From NCBI GenBank assembly GCA_037447655.1, contig JBBHKE010001152.1:60293-124292 (forward strand): a stretch of DNA of 64,000 nucleotides, read 5' to 3'. How positions within the stretch are numbered: the stretch's first letter is position 1; every line of letters begins with the position of its first letter. Origin of the DNA: Zygnema cylindricum (lineage: Eukaryota; Streptophyta; Zygnematophyceae; Zygnematales; Zygnemataceae). The position numbers were made by a program, and so were the translations under genes. Of the stretch, positions 13,101 to 23,775 are shown one piece after another. The notes beneath the pieces were generated by a model, which was not told where the DNA came from, searched no databases, and saw only the letters and a program-made list of their open reading frames with translations.

Positions 13101-16100
13101 AAGGAATTTAAAATTGGTTTTTAGACAGCCCTTGCACGTTCATTCATCACATCAGAGAGTAAAATGGTGAAACATACAGCAAGATTCAGGCATAAAACTT
13201 CATTACCACACAAACAATACTACACATGACAGAACTTACTTCTTCCTTAACGTATTTCAATTCTGCCTCTTGACCATTACGCTTCTTCTGAAGTTCCTCG
13301 ATCTCCCGTTCCTGAAATCACATGAGTGAACATTCTTGAACCAGATGTGATTCTGAATATGGCGCAAAAATAAGTCAACTTACAAACAGAGAAATACTAT
13401 TATAAAAAATAGCTATAATTTCAAGTTATAGAAAATAGAAAATAGTTTTCAATAGAAAACGCATTTCAAAAAAACCACTAGCGCATCCAATTTAACAGAA
13501 GCTATTCATGACGAGAAGAAGCCATACTATGAAAGACGCCCCAAATGAAAATAGACACCGGATTTGGTCAGGAGAAACCCTAACATAGTTTTGCGCAGTG
13601 TCAAAACCTGAGAAGAATTTGCTCTTAGAAGATACCCTAAAATACTATATGCATTGTCAATCCTAAAATGATTGATGTACTGTCAATCCCTGATAGACTT
13701 TTTGCCCCAGCAATACTAGGGTGAAAAACCCTAAAAAAATAATCACATGCTGCCAACAAGTAGAAAGCCTGGAGTGAAACTTCATACCTTTCTCTGAAGA
13801 ATTGCTGAAAGAGATTGTGCCTCGGCCCTGAGGCCATGTACTTCCTGCGCTGCCTCCTTGTATTTGTTCAAAGATGTGTGCATCATATTCATCTCCTTGT
13901 GCAAAGTGCTCACCATAACTTTTAGTTCTGACACAGTTTCTTTCCTCCCTGTAACACAAAAAAAAGGAATAACAACAAACTATGTTTTAAAACTGTTTCT
14001 TTACTTCCCCCCTGTAACAAAAAAGGGGGAGTAACAACAAACTTTCAAGTTCCACAGTTTCTTTCCTCCCTATGAAAAAAAAAAAAAGGAATAAATGACA
14101 ACATTCAGTACCAAAGTTGCTACAGGATCAGACCCAGATGTTTCAGCTGTTTCTTTCTTCCCTATGCCTTACCATATCAGCTGAAGCAAAACATAAGCGT
14201 GTTTGCATCTTGGGTTACAAATAGTCCAACTACAAAAAAAAAGGAAAAAGTCCTTGAGCCCTAAATCATCCACAAATAGGGCTAGCCCAAAGTCACCAGA
14301 AAATAGCTAGTCTCGGCATTTGGACACACAAAATCTTTTAAAAAGTTATGTTGCATATAAAAGCTCATGTGATCTGTTCGAACATGCTAAAAATAGCATA
14401 ATTTATTACAATATAGGGCACTGCGATAAAACAGGCATTTCAAGCTTTATCCAACCCATACCTGCAACCTGATGAGCTTCTTCCAGTCTCCTCTGGAGGC
14501 TATCTCTCTCCACCATACATTGTTGCAATTTTGCCTCAAGATCTTGAGCCCTAGCCTCGGCAAGTTGACAGGCCCTTCCAGCCGCCTCTCCAGCTTCTGC
14601 CTTAAACATGCTCTCCTTTTCTCGCATGGAAATCAAATCTCTCTCCCTCTGTTATTACTAAAGCAAAATGTTAGCGTTATAGGAAACACAAAAATGCTCT
14701 CCATTTCTCGCATGGAAATCAAATCTCCCTCTCCCTCTGTTATAACTTTTTTTTTTTTTTTCACAGGGAATAAAAACATGCTAAACATGCTTCTCTTATC
14801 AAAATAGAATCTCACCATCTGTGATAATCAACGGAATATTGACGCTAGAGGCTTCTCCAGTACTGCCATACAATATCAAAACATCTAACGGGAAAAATAG
14901 TCCCAACCGCACTCAAAACTGAATTTGGCAAAATAGCAAGTCAATATGGAAAAAAACCATTACTTGAGCTTGTTCAACTGCGAGGCGATAACGTTCCACT
15001 TCCTGTCTTAAAAAAAGTATTTGTTCATTAAGTGCAATGTAAGGTCGAGATGTCTGTACACGCTGCTCATCACTTCCTTCGGCCTGCAAAATGAAAAAGA
15101 AAAGAAAAAAGAGGAGAGAGTTACTTCAGTAAATAATATTGTTGGAACCAAACCTAATGCAAATTGTCACCTAAACCACCAAGGAAAAAGCTGGCATAAT
15201 GCATTGACATATGTGCCTTGTAATAACCCATACAGACATATGGACATTGAATGTACAAAAATAATTCATAGAGAAATAAGTGCTAGATCAGGCCATAGCC
15301 ATCACAGTTAAAAAGGACAAAACTTTCAACTCCAAAGAGGAGAATAGTAATCTCACTTGGAGCTGACGAAACTGTTGTGTAAGAGTCAAATGAGCCTGGT
15401 GAGCTTCCTCCAACTCAGCCAGCCTCCGAGCAGCAAGTTTCTGCAAGACCAAAATTATGTCAAGTCAATCAAGTCAATTTAAGTCAAATTAGGTCCAATT
15501 AAGGCAAAGCAAATCAAAGCAAGCCAAGCAAGACACGCCAAAAGACTAGACACAGCCAGAAAGATAGTGACCATAAGAAAATTATACATTACCTGAGCAT
15601 CTTCGAGCGCCATTTGTAGCTCCTTCACGTCCCGGTTCAACTCCTTTTCAGAAACTCCATTCACACCAGGCTCCATTTTTACAGGAGTTGCCGGCAGACC
15701 CGGCATGGAGGCTGTACTTGCACCTTCCTTCTGCTGTTTCAAAGCTACAAGTTTCCTCCTACATGCCTCCAGCTCTGCTCCAAGATCATCCACCTGATCT
15801 GCATAGTCCATGTTCATAAGAGAAGGTTAACAAGACTGAGAAAAAGCAGATAACAAGACTGAGAATAAAATAGGAGTTCCATCCATCATGTTGAAGCTGT
15901 AAATGATGGATTAAGAATGGCTTTCTAGGCATGGGTTTTAATGACTATAACAATATGACATTCTGAAAGGTCTAGCATCTGCAAGAACAATACCTTTAAG
16001 CTTCCTTACTTCACACTGATCAGCTGCTCTGCCATCCCGTAATTCAGCATTCTCAGCCATAATCGTTCGATGGCGAACATGCAAGGCATCCATGGCAGTC

Positions 16101-17712
16101 CTTGTTGCTTCCAGCTCTAATCGCATATCTTCTTCCTTCTGCCAGATCAGCTTTGTTTCCTCTGCATTGCAAACAGAAGAAAAACAATCACCAAAACGCC
16201 CAATCACATAAATGTCAGTAATAGGGTAATGGAACATTCTTACTGGGGTTACCGACGCAGTAAACACTGCTCAAACAAAATATTGTACGGTTAGTGAAAT
16301 AGACATTTGCAAAAGGTTAAATTCGCAGACCTACCAAAGGCAGCCGAAGGCCCCTGACAGTGAAATAGATTAACAAGAAGTGCGAAAAAAGGCTTGAGCA
16401 CAGAAATGTAGCCATCAAAACCATTGCTTTCAACACAAAATCACGACACACCTGTACTGGAAATAGCTTTTTTCAAACAAAGAGTCAATTCCTCATTCCT
16501 TTGCCGTTGAAGCTCGATTGATTGTACCACTCGTGTGAGAATCCTGGCAGTTGCATTCCTACGGGCGGCAAGAGTCTCCTGTATGTGTGCCTCAGAAGAG
16601 TCAAAGTTCCCTGTTCCGTCACTGCTATCCAGTGCACCGGCTTGCAGGAGACGGTATAAAAATGTCTGGTCCGGAGGTACCGATTTAGGGCAACTAACTG
16701 GCCAACAAAAAAGTATGAGATGCAAGCAGTCAAAAAGCAAGAAAATCTAGGAACAAAACGAATGATTAAGGGCAACTAGCTGGCCAACCAAAAGATATAA
16801 AAGAATCTGAAAAATGACTAAACAAAGCGAGAAGAGAATGCACAGGGATCAAAAAAGTAAAAAACTTACCTGCTTTAAACGGTGTATGGATAAGATTAAC
16901 AGAAAAAAAAGGTAATCATCCACGTTTCCAGAACACACCTGAAGAGAACCCTGGAGAGGGAAAAAACATACCTTCAGAATGATTTGGAGGCTCTTGATTC
17001 CGCACTCCATTAACTCCCAGTGAAGGGCGACTTGCCAATAATTCAAGGTCTTCTACCAGCTGCGTAAAAAAAAATGGTACAACAAAACATTTTATTTATA
17101 CATTTATATGTATGAATGATAAAAAAAAGTGTCTGCATCCGCAATTCTCCAATTCCAAACATATAAACTCCACTATGGTTCAAGCCCTAAACCAGCACAA
17201 CATACCCGCAAAGTCTCACCTCGTTCCACGCTCTATTCACCATCATCAGAGTTTCATCGTATTTGGCCTGCTTATCTCGAAGTTGAGCAAATTTTTCCTC
17301 CAACTCATGAATCTCAACCTTCTGCACTTCCAGCTGCTGTGCCAGCTTCTGATTCTGGTACTGCAGCATTCCTGGGTCAATCTGCAAGATTTTTTTTGAA
17401 AAGATTTAAAAAAAAAACTGAATGCCACGTGGAAGAAAAGGCAGCTTCTAATTCTGGTACTGCAGTATTTAAAAGTCAACGTTCAGAAATAGAAAAAATG
17501 TAGAAAAAAATTAAAATGAAACCGGAAGAACTGAGTAATACGTGAAATGTAGAGCCAGCATGAAAAACGCTATTAACTGAGCATTAAACAAGACAACAAA
17601 CCTTTCTGTCATCGCTTGAAGTAGACACCGTCTGTTTCTTAGCTGGTGGAGATGCTGCGTGATTATTGATAGCGGGTCGTTTCTTCCTGTCTGGTTCCTC
17701 TGTGCTCCCCAT
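7107..17712 (-). CDS. HUB: E3 ubiquitin-protein ligase BRE1-like (HUB1/HUB2 type), complete 19-exon gene
   Basis: This is a plant BRE1 homologue, which monoubiquitinates histone H2B in the nucleus. Exons in 5'-3' order on the minus strand: 17712-17602, 17381-17220, 17059-16972, 16697-16452, 16161-15994, 15798-15593, 15440-15357, 15083-14964, 14648-14462, 13948-13788, 13311-13240, 12869-12793, 12046-11852, 10635-10563, 10256-10170, 9946-9809, 8502-8300, 7938-7770 and 7238-7107. They total 2679 nt, or 892 codons plus TAG. All junctions are GT-AG and all phases join. The protein starts MGSTEEPDRKKR, as HUB proteins do, then runs as a long coiled coil. It ends in a C3HC4 RING (CSVCH..KCFHLFCSPC..KCPGCG) and the family tail DVRNVYI. 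The length matches known plant HUBs. The ATG at 17712 was chosen by family resemblance, because the frame stays open upstream. Several introns carry copies of exon edges. Exact junctions are hand-derived. Confidence 0.93.
7732..7762. repeat. CA-type microsatellite in the last HUB intron
   Basis: A run of 'cacacacac' with one interruption lies in the intron before the final RING exon, just past the donor at 7769. It is a simple repeat with no further signal. Confidence 0.6.
11636..11870 (-). repeat. Three tandem copies of a unit spanning the exon 13 donor edge of HUB
   Basis: The end of exon 13 (…GATGAGTCTGAAAG, donor at 11851) and about 80 bp of its intron recur twice more downstream in the intron, starting near 11744 and near 11642. 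Unit length is about 105 bp. The copies share 'cctttc.g.ttcatccagtttc.gcc', 'atg.tacaataacagaaaaa' and 'gaaacatagcaact/gaatcataacactcagcaact'. The middle copy keeps a perfect gtaag donor, so it is a decoy splice site. Confidence 0.7.
12115..12310. repeat. GA-rich low-complexity tract inside a HUB intron
   Basis: The plus strand reads as gaggaggagaagg-type purine runs. It lies in the intron between exons 12 and 13, so the transcribed strand carries a long pyrimidine tract. Open frames here on both strands are artefacts of composition. Confidence 0.7.
13931..14170 (-). repeat. Repeated acceptor edge of HUB exon 10 in the upstream intron
   Basis: The motif at the exon 10 acceptor (13931-13960, plus-strand 'acagtttctttcctccctgtaac') recurs at about 14000-14020, 14056-14077 and 14147-14164. 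Between the first copies runs 'aaaaaaggaataacaacaaac'. The unit is roughly 65-90 bp. The copies duplicate the first bases of the exon together with intron sequence. Confidence 0.6.
14612..14790 (-). repeat. Duplicated 5' end of HUB exon 9 in the upstream intron
   Basis: The first codons of exon 9 (RERDLISMREKESMF, starting at 14648) and their acceptor are copied about 105 bp upstream at about 14692-14752. There the frame reads RGRGDLISMREMESIF, behind a second 'ataacag' acceptor. The copy is nearly identical over some 50 bp and then diverges. Confidence 0.75.
16684..16800 (-). repeat. Duplicated acceptor edge of HUB exon 4
   Basis: Plus-strand 'gggcaactaactggccaacaa' at 16688 spans the exon 4 acceptor (exon starts at 16697). 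It recurs as 'gggcaactagctggccaacca' at about 16770, roughly 80 bp further into the intron. The second copy keeps the 'ggccag' acceptor on the minus strand. Confidence 0.65.
17338..17480 (-). repeat. Partial copy of HUB exon 2 start in intron 1
   Basis: The exon 2 segment encoding LQYQNQKLA (plus-strand 'cagcttctgattctggtact' near 17343) has a near-identical partner, 'cagcttctaattctggtact', near 17443 in the preceding intron. A shared 'gcagcattcctgggtcaat/gcagtatttaaaagtcaa' stretch follows it. The offset is about 100 bp. Confidence 0.7.
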
Positions 17713-18479
17713 CTTCTTCCCTCTAAGAGGGGGAGGAGCATTTCCAGTCAGCTGCGACGCAAGTGCACCTCGTGCAACCTCCAGCTCGCCTGCTAATAAA
17801 GAGAAACAACTCCTGCAAACAAAAACCTGGAGAAGAAACTTTGGAGTACGAGAGTGGGTTAAGAAAGACCCTAGCAGAAATACAGAAGAGGAAAGATAGG
17901 GAAAACAGCAGAGGAATTGGAACAAATGGAATGGCCGGACGTACCAAGTTCTGGCGACTGATGCGACGACCTTTGCGATGCCAATACGATATCTTGCGAC
18001 ACATGTGCGCAGGCAGAACAATCGTCGGCCAATGGGACTACAGATAAAGAAAATCTCAGAGGAGTCATTTAAGGCACACTTCATCGTTAGCCAATAAAAG
18101 TGTCATTTGTGTATGCGGCGACTGAACTGTACGACGACACAACGGACTACAGAAGGGAGAGCATAGGGAAAGCAGAAGTCTGCACGTTATGGATGGCAAA
18201 TTCTGGAATTTACAATGCCTCCATCGGATTGAACATTTGAGCGCCAACATCGAACCATACCCATAAAATGCATACACTAAACTAACCCTAATATGAAATC
18301 CTAAAAGAAAGTCGGAAAACTTGGCTCGACGAGGTCATTTCATGACGCGTCGATGGGCAACTTTTCTCCAATCCAGCCGTTTATTTATCTTGCACTAAAA
18401 TCCGTACTAAACACATCCACCGCGAGCTAAACTACAAATATTTGTAACGCTACGGAACAGTATAGGTCCAGTAAAGTAT

Positions 18480-18605
18480 TGTACAGTAAACGCTAAACGC
18501 TAAACGTTTAATGCGCACGCTAACGCTAAACGTTTAATGCGCACGCTAAACGCTAAACGTTTAGTGCGCACGATAAACGTTTAATGCTATCACATGCTAA
18601 AAGTT
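18480..18605. repeat. Tandem array of CGCTAAACGTTTAATGCGCA units
   Basis: The unit 'cgctaaacgtttaatgcgca' and shortened forms repeat about four times. Each unit holds the palindromes AAACGTTT and TGCGCA. The array sits between the HUB start and the TA-flanked MITE at 18635. It is not the plant telomere repeat. Confidence 0.6.
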
Positions 18606-18634
18606 TAAAACGCACTGTAAAGTACAGGTAAGTA

Positions 18635-18850
18635 CACCGCCAATCGCTATTAGCGTAGAAGTTTCTTTAGCGTATACGAATAATTAGCGTGGTTTACGCT
18701 AATTGGGAATTTGGAAATTTTCGAAGAAATCGATTACTCTAATTAGGAATTAGGGTTTGTTTTTTAAATAGTGTAGATAATTATATTTGAGATTAAAAAA
18801 AAAAAGCGGGACGGGATTAGCGTACACACCGCTAATAGCGATTGGCGGTG
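18635..18850. mobile_element. TA-flanked MITE (Tc1/mariner-like by target site)
   Basis: The ends are inverted repeats beginning CACCGCCAATCGCTATTAGC, and the two 21-bp termini are identical. The element is 216 bp, flanked by TA on both sides (18633-18634 and 18851-18852), and has no coding capacity. The class is inferred only from the TA target duplication. Related elements lie at 19593-19809 and 63163-63701. Confidence 0.7.
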
Positions 18851-19592
18851 TACTGTACTGTACATTACTGTACTGTCTACGTATATCTTTCGAGTTCCTG
18901 ACGATCTCTAGGTTGTCGGCCAGATTGAAATTTCAAATTTGTTTCCCAGATGTTGAGGGTGAGATGTACTTTTTTAAGTTTTTAGGGTGAGTGGTACGTA
19001 CAATCGCTTTAAAAAATGTACTACACCACGAATCGTAATTAGAGTAGATTACTCTTATTCAGTCACTCGAAATTTCGAGTCTATCACATCAAATAGAGTA
19101 ATCGATTCTAATTTTTTCATTATTCTAATTTAGGTGAGGTTTAATTAGCGTAAAAAATTATATTATAGATTATTTTTAAATAGTGTTACGTAGACGTACA
19201 AAATGTGTCAGTCCGTATAGTATTGACGTCATTATGACGCTAGTACTATTTGTCGCATTGAATGTCAGTTAACGTTCACACTGACGACGATGCTGTTGAC
19301 GGACGAGAGTTATGCGAACGGATTTTTTCGATGTGATTGATTTTTTTGTCTAGTGCGATTTCACGTGCGAGCGCGATTCTATTAAATCATTATTTGTACC
19401 TTTTTACATATAAAAGTACAATTTTGCACGGTCAGACCTCGTCCGTACTCGTTAATTACTCTAATTGTTTTTTTTGGTTTTTGTTATCTAATTTTTTCAT
19501 TACTCTAATTACGATTCGCGTTGTACAGTACGATTTATCTGAATAAAACTTTTGATAGGTAAAACTACAGTACAGTACTGTACAGTACTGTA

Positions 19593-19809
19593 CACCGTCG
19601 ATCGTATTTAGCGTGTATCTTTTTTTTGTCTCTTAAAACATCTTTTTTCCGTACATACATGTCGGATTGTATATCTGACGGTTGCGATTGAAAGGTTGTA
19701 TTCTCAGCTTACGAATGGCGGTCTTAAATTGAAAATTGGACAAATGTGTACGGAGAAAAGATGTTTTAAGCGACAAAAAAAACATACACGCTAAATACGA
19801 TCGACGGTG
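19593..19809. mobile_element. TA-flanked MITE with about 60-bp inverted repeats
   Basis: The termini begin CACCGTCGATCGTATTTAGC and stay complementary for roughly 60 bp, through 'aaaacatctttt.tccgtac'. TA flanks lie at 19591-19592 and 19810-19811. The element is 217 bp and non-coding. The inner motif 'taaaacatcttttctccgtac' recurs near 44158, 62967 and 63095, so the family is abundant here. Confidence 0.75.
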
Positions 19810-20099
19810 TAGTCAATTACCCGTTGAAGGCTTGAATACTATTGACGGCTGGCAAGTTTTCCAAATATATCGTATGACGTATGGGCCGTTAAAAACTTAA
19901 AATATACCATGCATATGTACGAATCTTTACGCGGACACGCCACCGTCTGCCGAAGTCCCAGATTCCATGTTATTTCGCCGTTATGTTGTAGTTAAGCATC
20001 ACATAAAATCCGATCCTGCAGTCTCTTGCAATTCAAAATTTGGCTTTATTTTTGGTTCTCCTTTGTCTTTACCTTCGCATCTACTACAATACTGTACTG

Positions 20100-20216
20100 T
20101 ACTCTCTCCCAGTAAAACTGAACTCTCTTCTCTCCCTCTTTCTTTCCCCTCTCTCTTTTCCCTCTTTCTTTTCCCTCTCTCTTTTCCCTCTCTTTTTGTA
20201 ATCTTTCTCGAGATCC
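20100..20216 (+). promoter_or_regulatory. Pyrimidine-rich leader upstream of the PRA1 gene
   Basis: The 110 bases before the ATG are almost pure C/T ('ctctctcttttccctctttc' and variants), a common feature of plant 5' leaders. I could not pick a convincing TATA box or transcription start. The start context is gatccATGG. Confidence 0.4.
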
Positions 20217-20837
20217 ATGGCTACAACCGTCCCTCCTCCCTCTGGTACGGCATCCGTACAACCTAATCCAGGACCCCCGTCAGCTGCTGTCGCTCGAGCT
20301 TTCCTCGCAAGACTCCATGAATCGGCAAAATTACATCTGGCTCAACAACGTCCCTGGCACGAATTATACGACAGAAATACGCTTGGAAAACCCGAAACAT
20401 ATGCAGACGCCATCAACCGAATCAAGAAAAATGCGAGCTACTTTAGGGTTAACTATTCTGTGGTACTTCTCGGTACAGTTGTCATCAGTATGCTTACGAG
20501 TCCTCTGTCCATACTATGGCTTATCGCTTTGGTCCTCCTATGGGGATACGTTTTTATGGTCCGTACGGATCCAATCGTTATCTTGGGCAAAACTTTGACC
20601 GATCCGGAGAAGTTCGTGGCTTTATGCGGAGTCTCTTTCCTTGTCGCTTTCGGTCTCACACGTGTCGGTTACACTGTTATGTCTGGTCTTACTATTGGTT
20701 TGGCGGCGGTGGTGATCCACGCTATTTTTAGAGTCCCTGACGACCTTTTTTTGGATGACCAAGACGCCGGAGGATTTTTGTCGTGGCTCACACAACCATC
20801 GTCGTCACAGATGCCAGCTTCTATCGGACACGTGTGA
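20217..20837 (+). CDS. PRA1 family protein (prenylated Rab acceptor), single exon
   Basis: A 206-residue protein of the PRA1/YIP3 family. These are small membrane proteins of the secretory pathway that bind prenylated Rab GTPases. Residues 1-25 are Ala/Pro-rich. RPWHELYDRN (45-54) and KKNASYFRVNY (70-80) are the family's conserved lead-in. Two hydrophobic blocks, about 79-116 and 132-171, would form hairpin membrane segments. The TDP motif after the first block (118-120, and again 128-130) and the acidic VPDDLFLDD tail (173-181) are also typical. Length and lack of introns fit plant PRA1 genes. It is transcribed away from HUB, with two MITEs and an AT-rich spacer between them. I cannot assign the subfamily. 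Confidence 0.93.
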   Translation: MATTVPPPSGTASVQPNPGPPSAAVARAFLARLHESAKLHLAQQRPWHELYDRNTLGKPETYADAINRIKKNASYFRVNYSVVLLGTVVISMLTSPLSILWLIALVLLWGYVFMVRTDPIVILGKTLTDPEKFVALCGVSFLVAFGLTRVGYTVMSGLTIGLAAVVIHAIFRVPDDLFLDDQDAGGFLSWLTQPSSSQMPASIGHV

Positions 20838-23640
20838 TTGTACGACTGAGGAAGGTACTTATTCTGTTTTTTTTTTTGCAGTTTTTTTTTGGTGTTTTTT
20901 TTTTTGTGTCTTTTTTTTTGTTTTTTGGTTTGGAGTAACCGTCATCTATTACTAATCTGTTTTGTAACTAGAGTGCCTATTTTATGGAATTCTTCCCAGA
21001 GATGACAAAGACTTTTATTGCAGTGATTTTAGTCGTTGGTGTGAATTTCTGTAAACATTATAGTATCTATCTCAATTTCTGTATCATAATTGCACAATTA
21101 ATTGACATGTATTTACCTGCAATCCTCATTGAAATTAGTCTCTCATTACTCTCCTCATTGGTATGGATTTTAATTAAATAAATCACTTACTATAAATTAA
21201 AGTTTTGAAAATAATAGGCACGGTTTTATAACTGCAATAATTGTAGGAAATAACCATGAAATTCTTTAAAAGCATTGTCATGAAGTCCACTAGAAGCTTT
21301 ATCATAGGATTTCACACAAAATTGGTGTAATTTATTTGGATTTTAGGTAATACAATTTATTCCAATTAATGGATTAGATTGGACAGAGTACATTGCTTCA
21401 TCTTGTATCATTATTAACGTCAATGTTATTTCGCCACTTTAATCAACTTTTCTCCGTGCACACATCTCAGATTTCTGTTTGGAGACCGCCAATCAAAATT
21501 GAAGATCCTTACACTTCTATCTTGATCCTGCTAAATCGCAGATTCCTTATGGAATGCTTCCTGGCATCATAGAGGATTTAATTTTGTTAACATTACTTTT
21601 AGTACAACAAATTCATGGTAGTCAGTATATCCTAGCTCCTCCAAATCCTTTTTTTGGTTACTATGCATAACTGTCAGAAGGGATAGTGACTGTGACTCCG
21701 GCCCCTAAAAAAAGAAAAAGAATGTCAATCTTCAGCCCAAGAAGGGCCACAATCTGGTATATGTAAGGAGAGGTTCGGAGAACTGCAACAGCCTCCAGAG
21801 ACGTGCCGATCTCGTTAAAAAACGATAGTTTGAGAACGGAAATTTATAAGATGGTAGATTGTGTAAATGGGTAAATGTTAAATCTCAAATAACTTTTCAG
21901 ACAACAAGTGAGATTCAAGAAGCAAGGACTGTTTGTATATTGGAGATTTACTTGAATTTTAGGTTTTGGATCAAAATAATCATAGGATTCACATAAGTAG
22001 GTATTGCCGAATTTCAATTGAATTGGTAAAGAAGCACGAGTACACAAAGTGGAAGTCCAAAAATTGATTCTGTATATTAAGTACTTGACCTGACAATTGT
22101 TGTGTAATGTATGAATTTAGAAATTGATATTGAAACAATGGCAATTAAAATAACCCGCTCTTTTTTTTAATTATCACTTGAATTACAAATACCTGGACAA
22201 TCAACAGTTTACGAAACGTTGTCAAACGATGATTTGGGAATAGAAAAGAAAAGCCATTTCTAATCATTAAACTTCCGAATCTCGCGTTTCATCACAATCT
22301 TCGTCACTTGACTAAAAGTACACAAGTAACATCAATTTAGTATGATGCTGATGAAAATGTCAATGTATAACTGAAACTTGTGATAACGCTAATGAAGATA
22401 ATTACAGCTATGATTGTAATTATGATGGTTATGTTATAGATTATGGTTTTTTTCATCCACAGGAAACCCATCATAATCCGGAAATCTTGTGGGACTCGCA
22501 CTTAAGCTCAACAATTTTCTAATGCAGATGATTAGCATTATTAATGTCATTTTGTCGTTGCCGGGTCCAAAAGCTAAATAAAAATCAAAGTGGAACTGAA
22601 ATTAGTGTTATTGACGTTAATGAAAGTTCACAGTGTAGCCCTGTTCCATATTTCCTTTGAACTATTTCCTTTTTTCCTTTTTTGGTCCCACCATGTTAGA
22701 ATTAACTGACAGAAAGCTGTACAGGTTGGTTCTTTATACGAGTTTTTTGTAACGATTTTTTTTATTATTATTTTTTTTTGTTTGTGTTTTAAATGTGCAA
22801 AACGTATCTTATCAACTAAAGCCTTTTTTTTTTTCTTTGTTTTGTGGTTAAAACTTACTGAACGCACATTATTAACTATATATATAGATACATACATACA
22901 CATATATATAAAAAAAAACGTATGTTATTAGATAAGTTCATTGAGAACCAAAATGTTGATCATAGAGTAGAGAGGTGTTAGTTCACTAATGTTTAAATTT
23001 TATCTACTTTGTCTGACCACCGTTCTAGGATGTTGTTGTCAAATGTTTTTTGTTTTTGCTTTTGTTTCACTTTTCTTGTTGGTTAATGTTTGTATTTTTA
23101 TTTTTGTGTGACGAGAGTAAAGAGTGATTAATGTTTGTACCTTTTTTATTTTTCTTTTTGTTTCTTTTGCCTTTATTTTGTGTCACAGGTTCTGAATTTG
23201 AAATTCGACGGTTATAATCTCCACAACAACCCTTTTTTTTTCGTGGATTCTTGTTCTACAATCTTCTTTGTATCATTTTGATGGACGTCTCTTTTCAAAC
23301 GTAAAATATGCACGAAAAGCTGTGATTTCTTTAGTGTGACAAGTATATTTGGATAATCTTGTCTTATAGAAAAAAGAGGAGGAAAAAAAAATAGCTGGCT
23401 AATATAAGTGTGTTTTGTCTTTCCTTCCCATTATTTTAATTTTTAGGTCGCCAGTCAGCTTTCCTTGTTACAGTTTTTTCAAAGTCACTTATTATTAAAT
23501 GTTTCCAAAGTCAGTAAATGAAATGTTTTACTCTGTAATCAAAGCTTATACTCACTTTCATCACTCTTTACTCTCGTCACTCTGTTATTTGCAACTCTTT
23601 TTGCTTCATTTTTTTTTTTTTCGGATACATTACTCAATTT

Positions 23641-23775
23641 CCTCAGTAACTTTTCCTTGGTAACTTTTCCTTGGTAACTTTTCCTCTGTAACTTTTCCTT
23701 GGTAACTTTTCCTCTGTATCTTTTCCTCCGTAATTTTTTCTGAGTAACTTTCCCTCGGTAACTTTTTTTTCTTAC
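23641..23775. repeat. 15-bp minisatellite, about 8-9 copies
   Basis: The unit 'ggtaacttttccttg' (variants ctgtaacttttcctc and cggtaactttttttt) repeats head to tail. The period is a multiple of three, so the minus strand stays open and gives Lys-rich pentad repeats (KVTKE/KLQRK). That ORF is a by-product of the repeat. Confidence 0.75.

Noticed and set aside
18480-18605. Interstitial telomere-like repeat
   Set aside because: The unit is cgctaaacg and not the plant CCCTAAA repeat, and the register does not fit.
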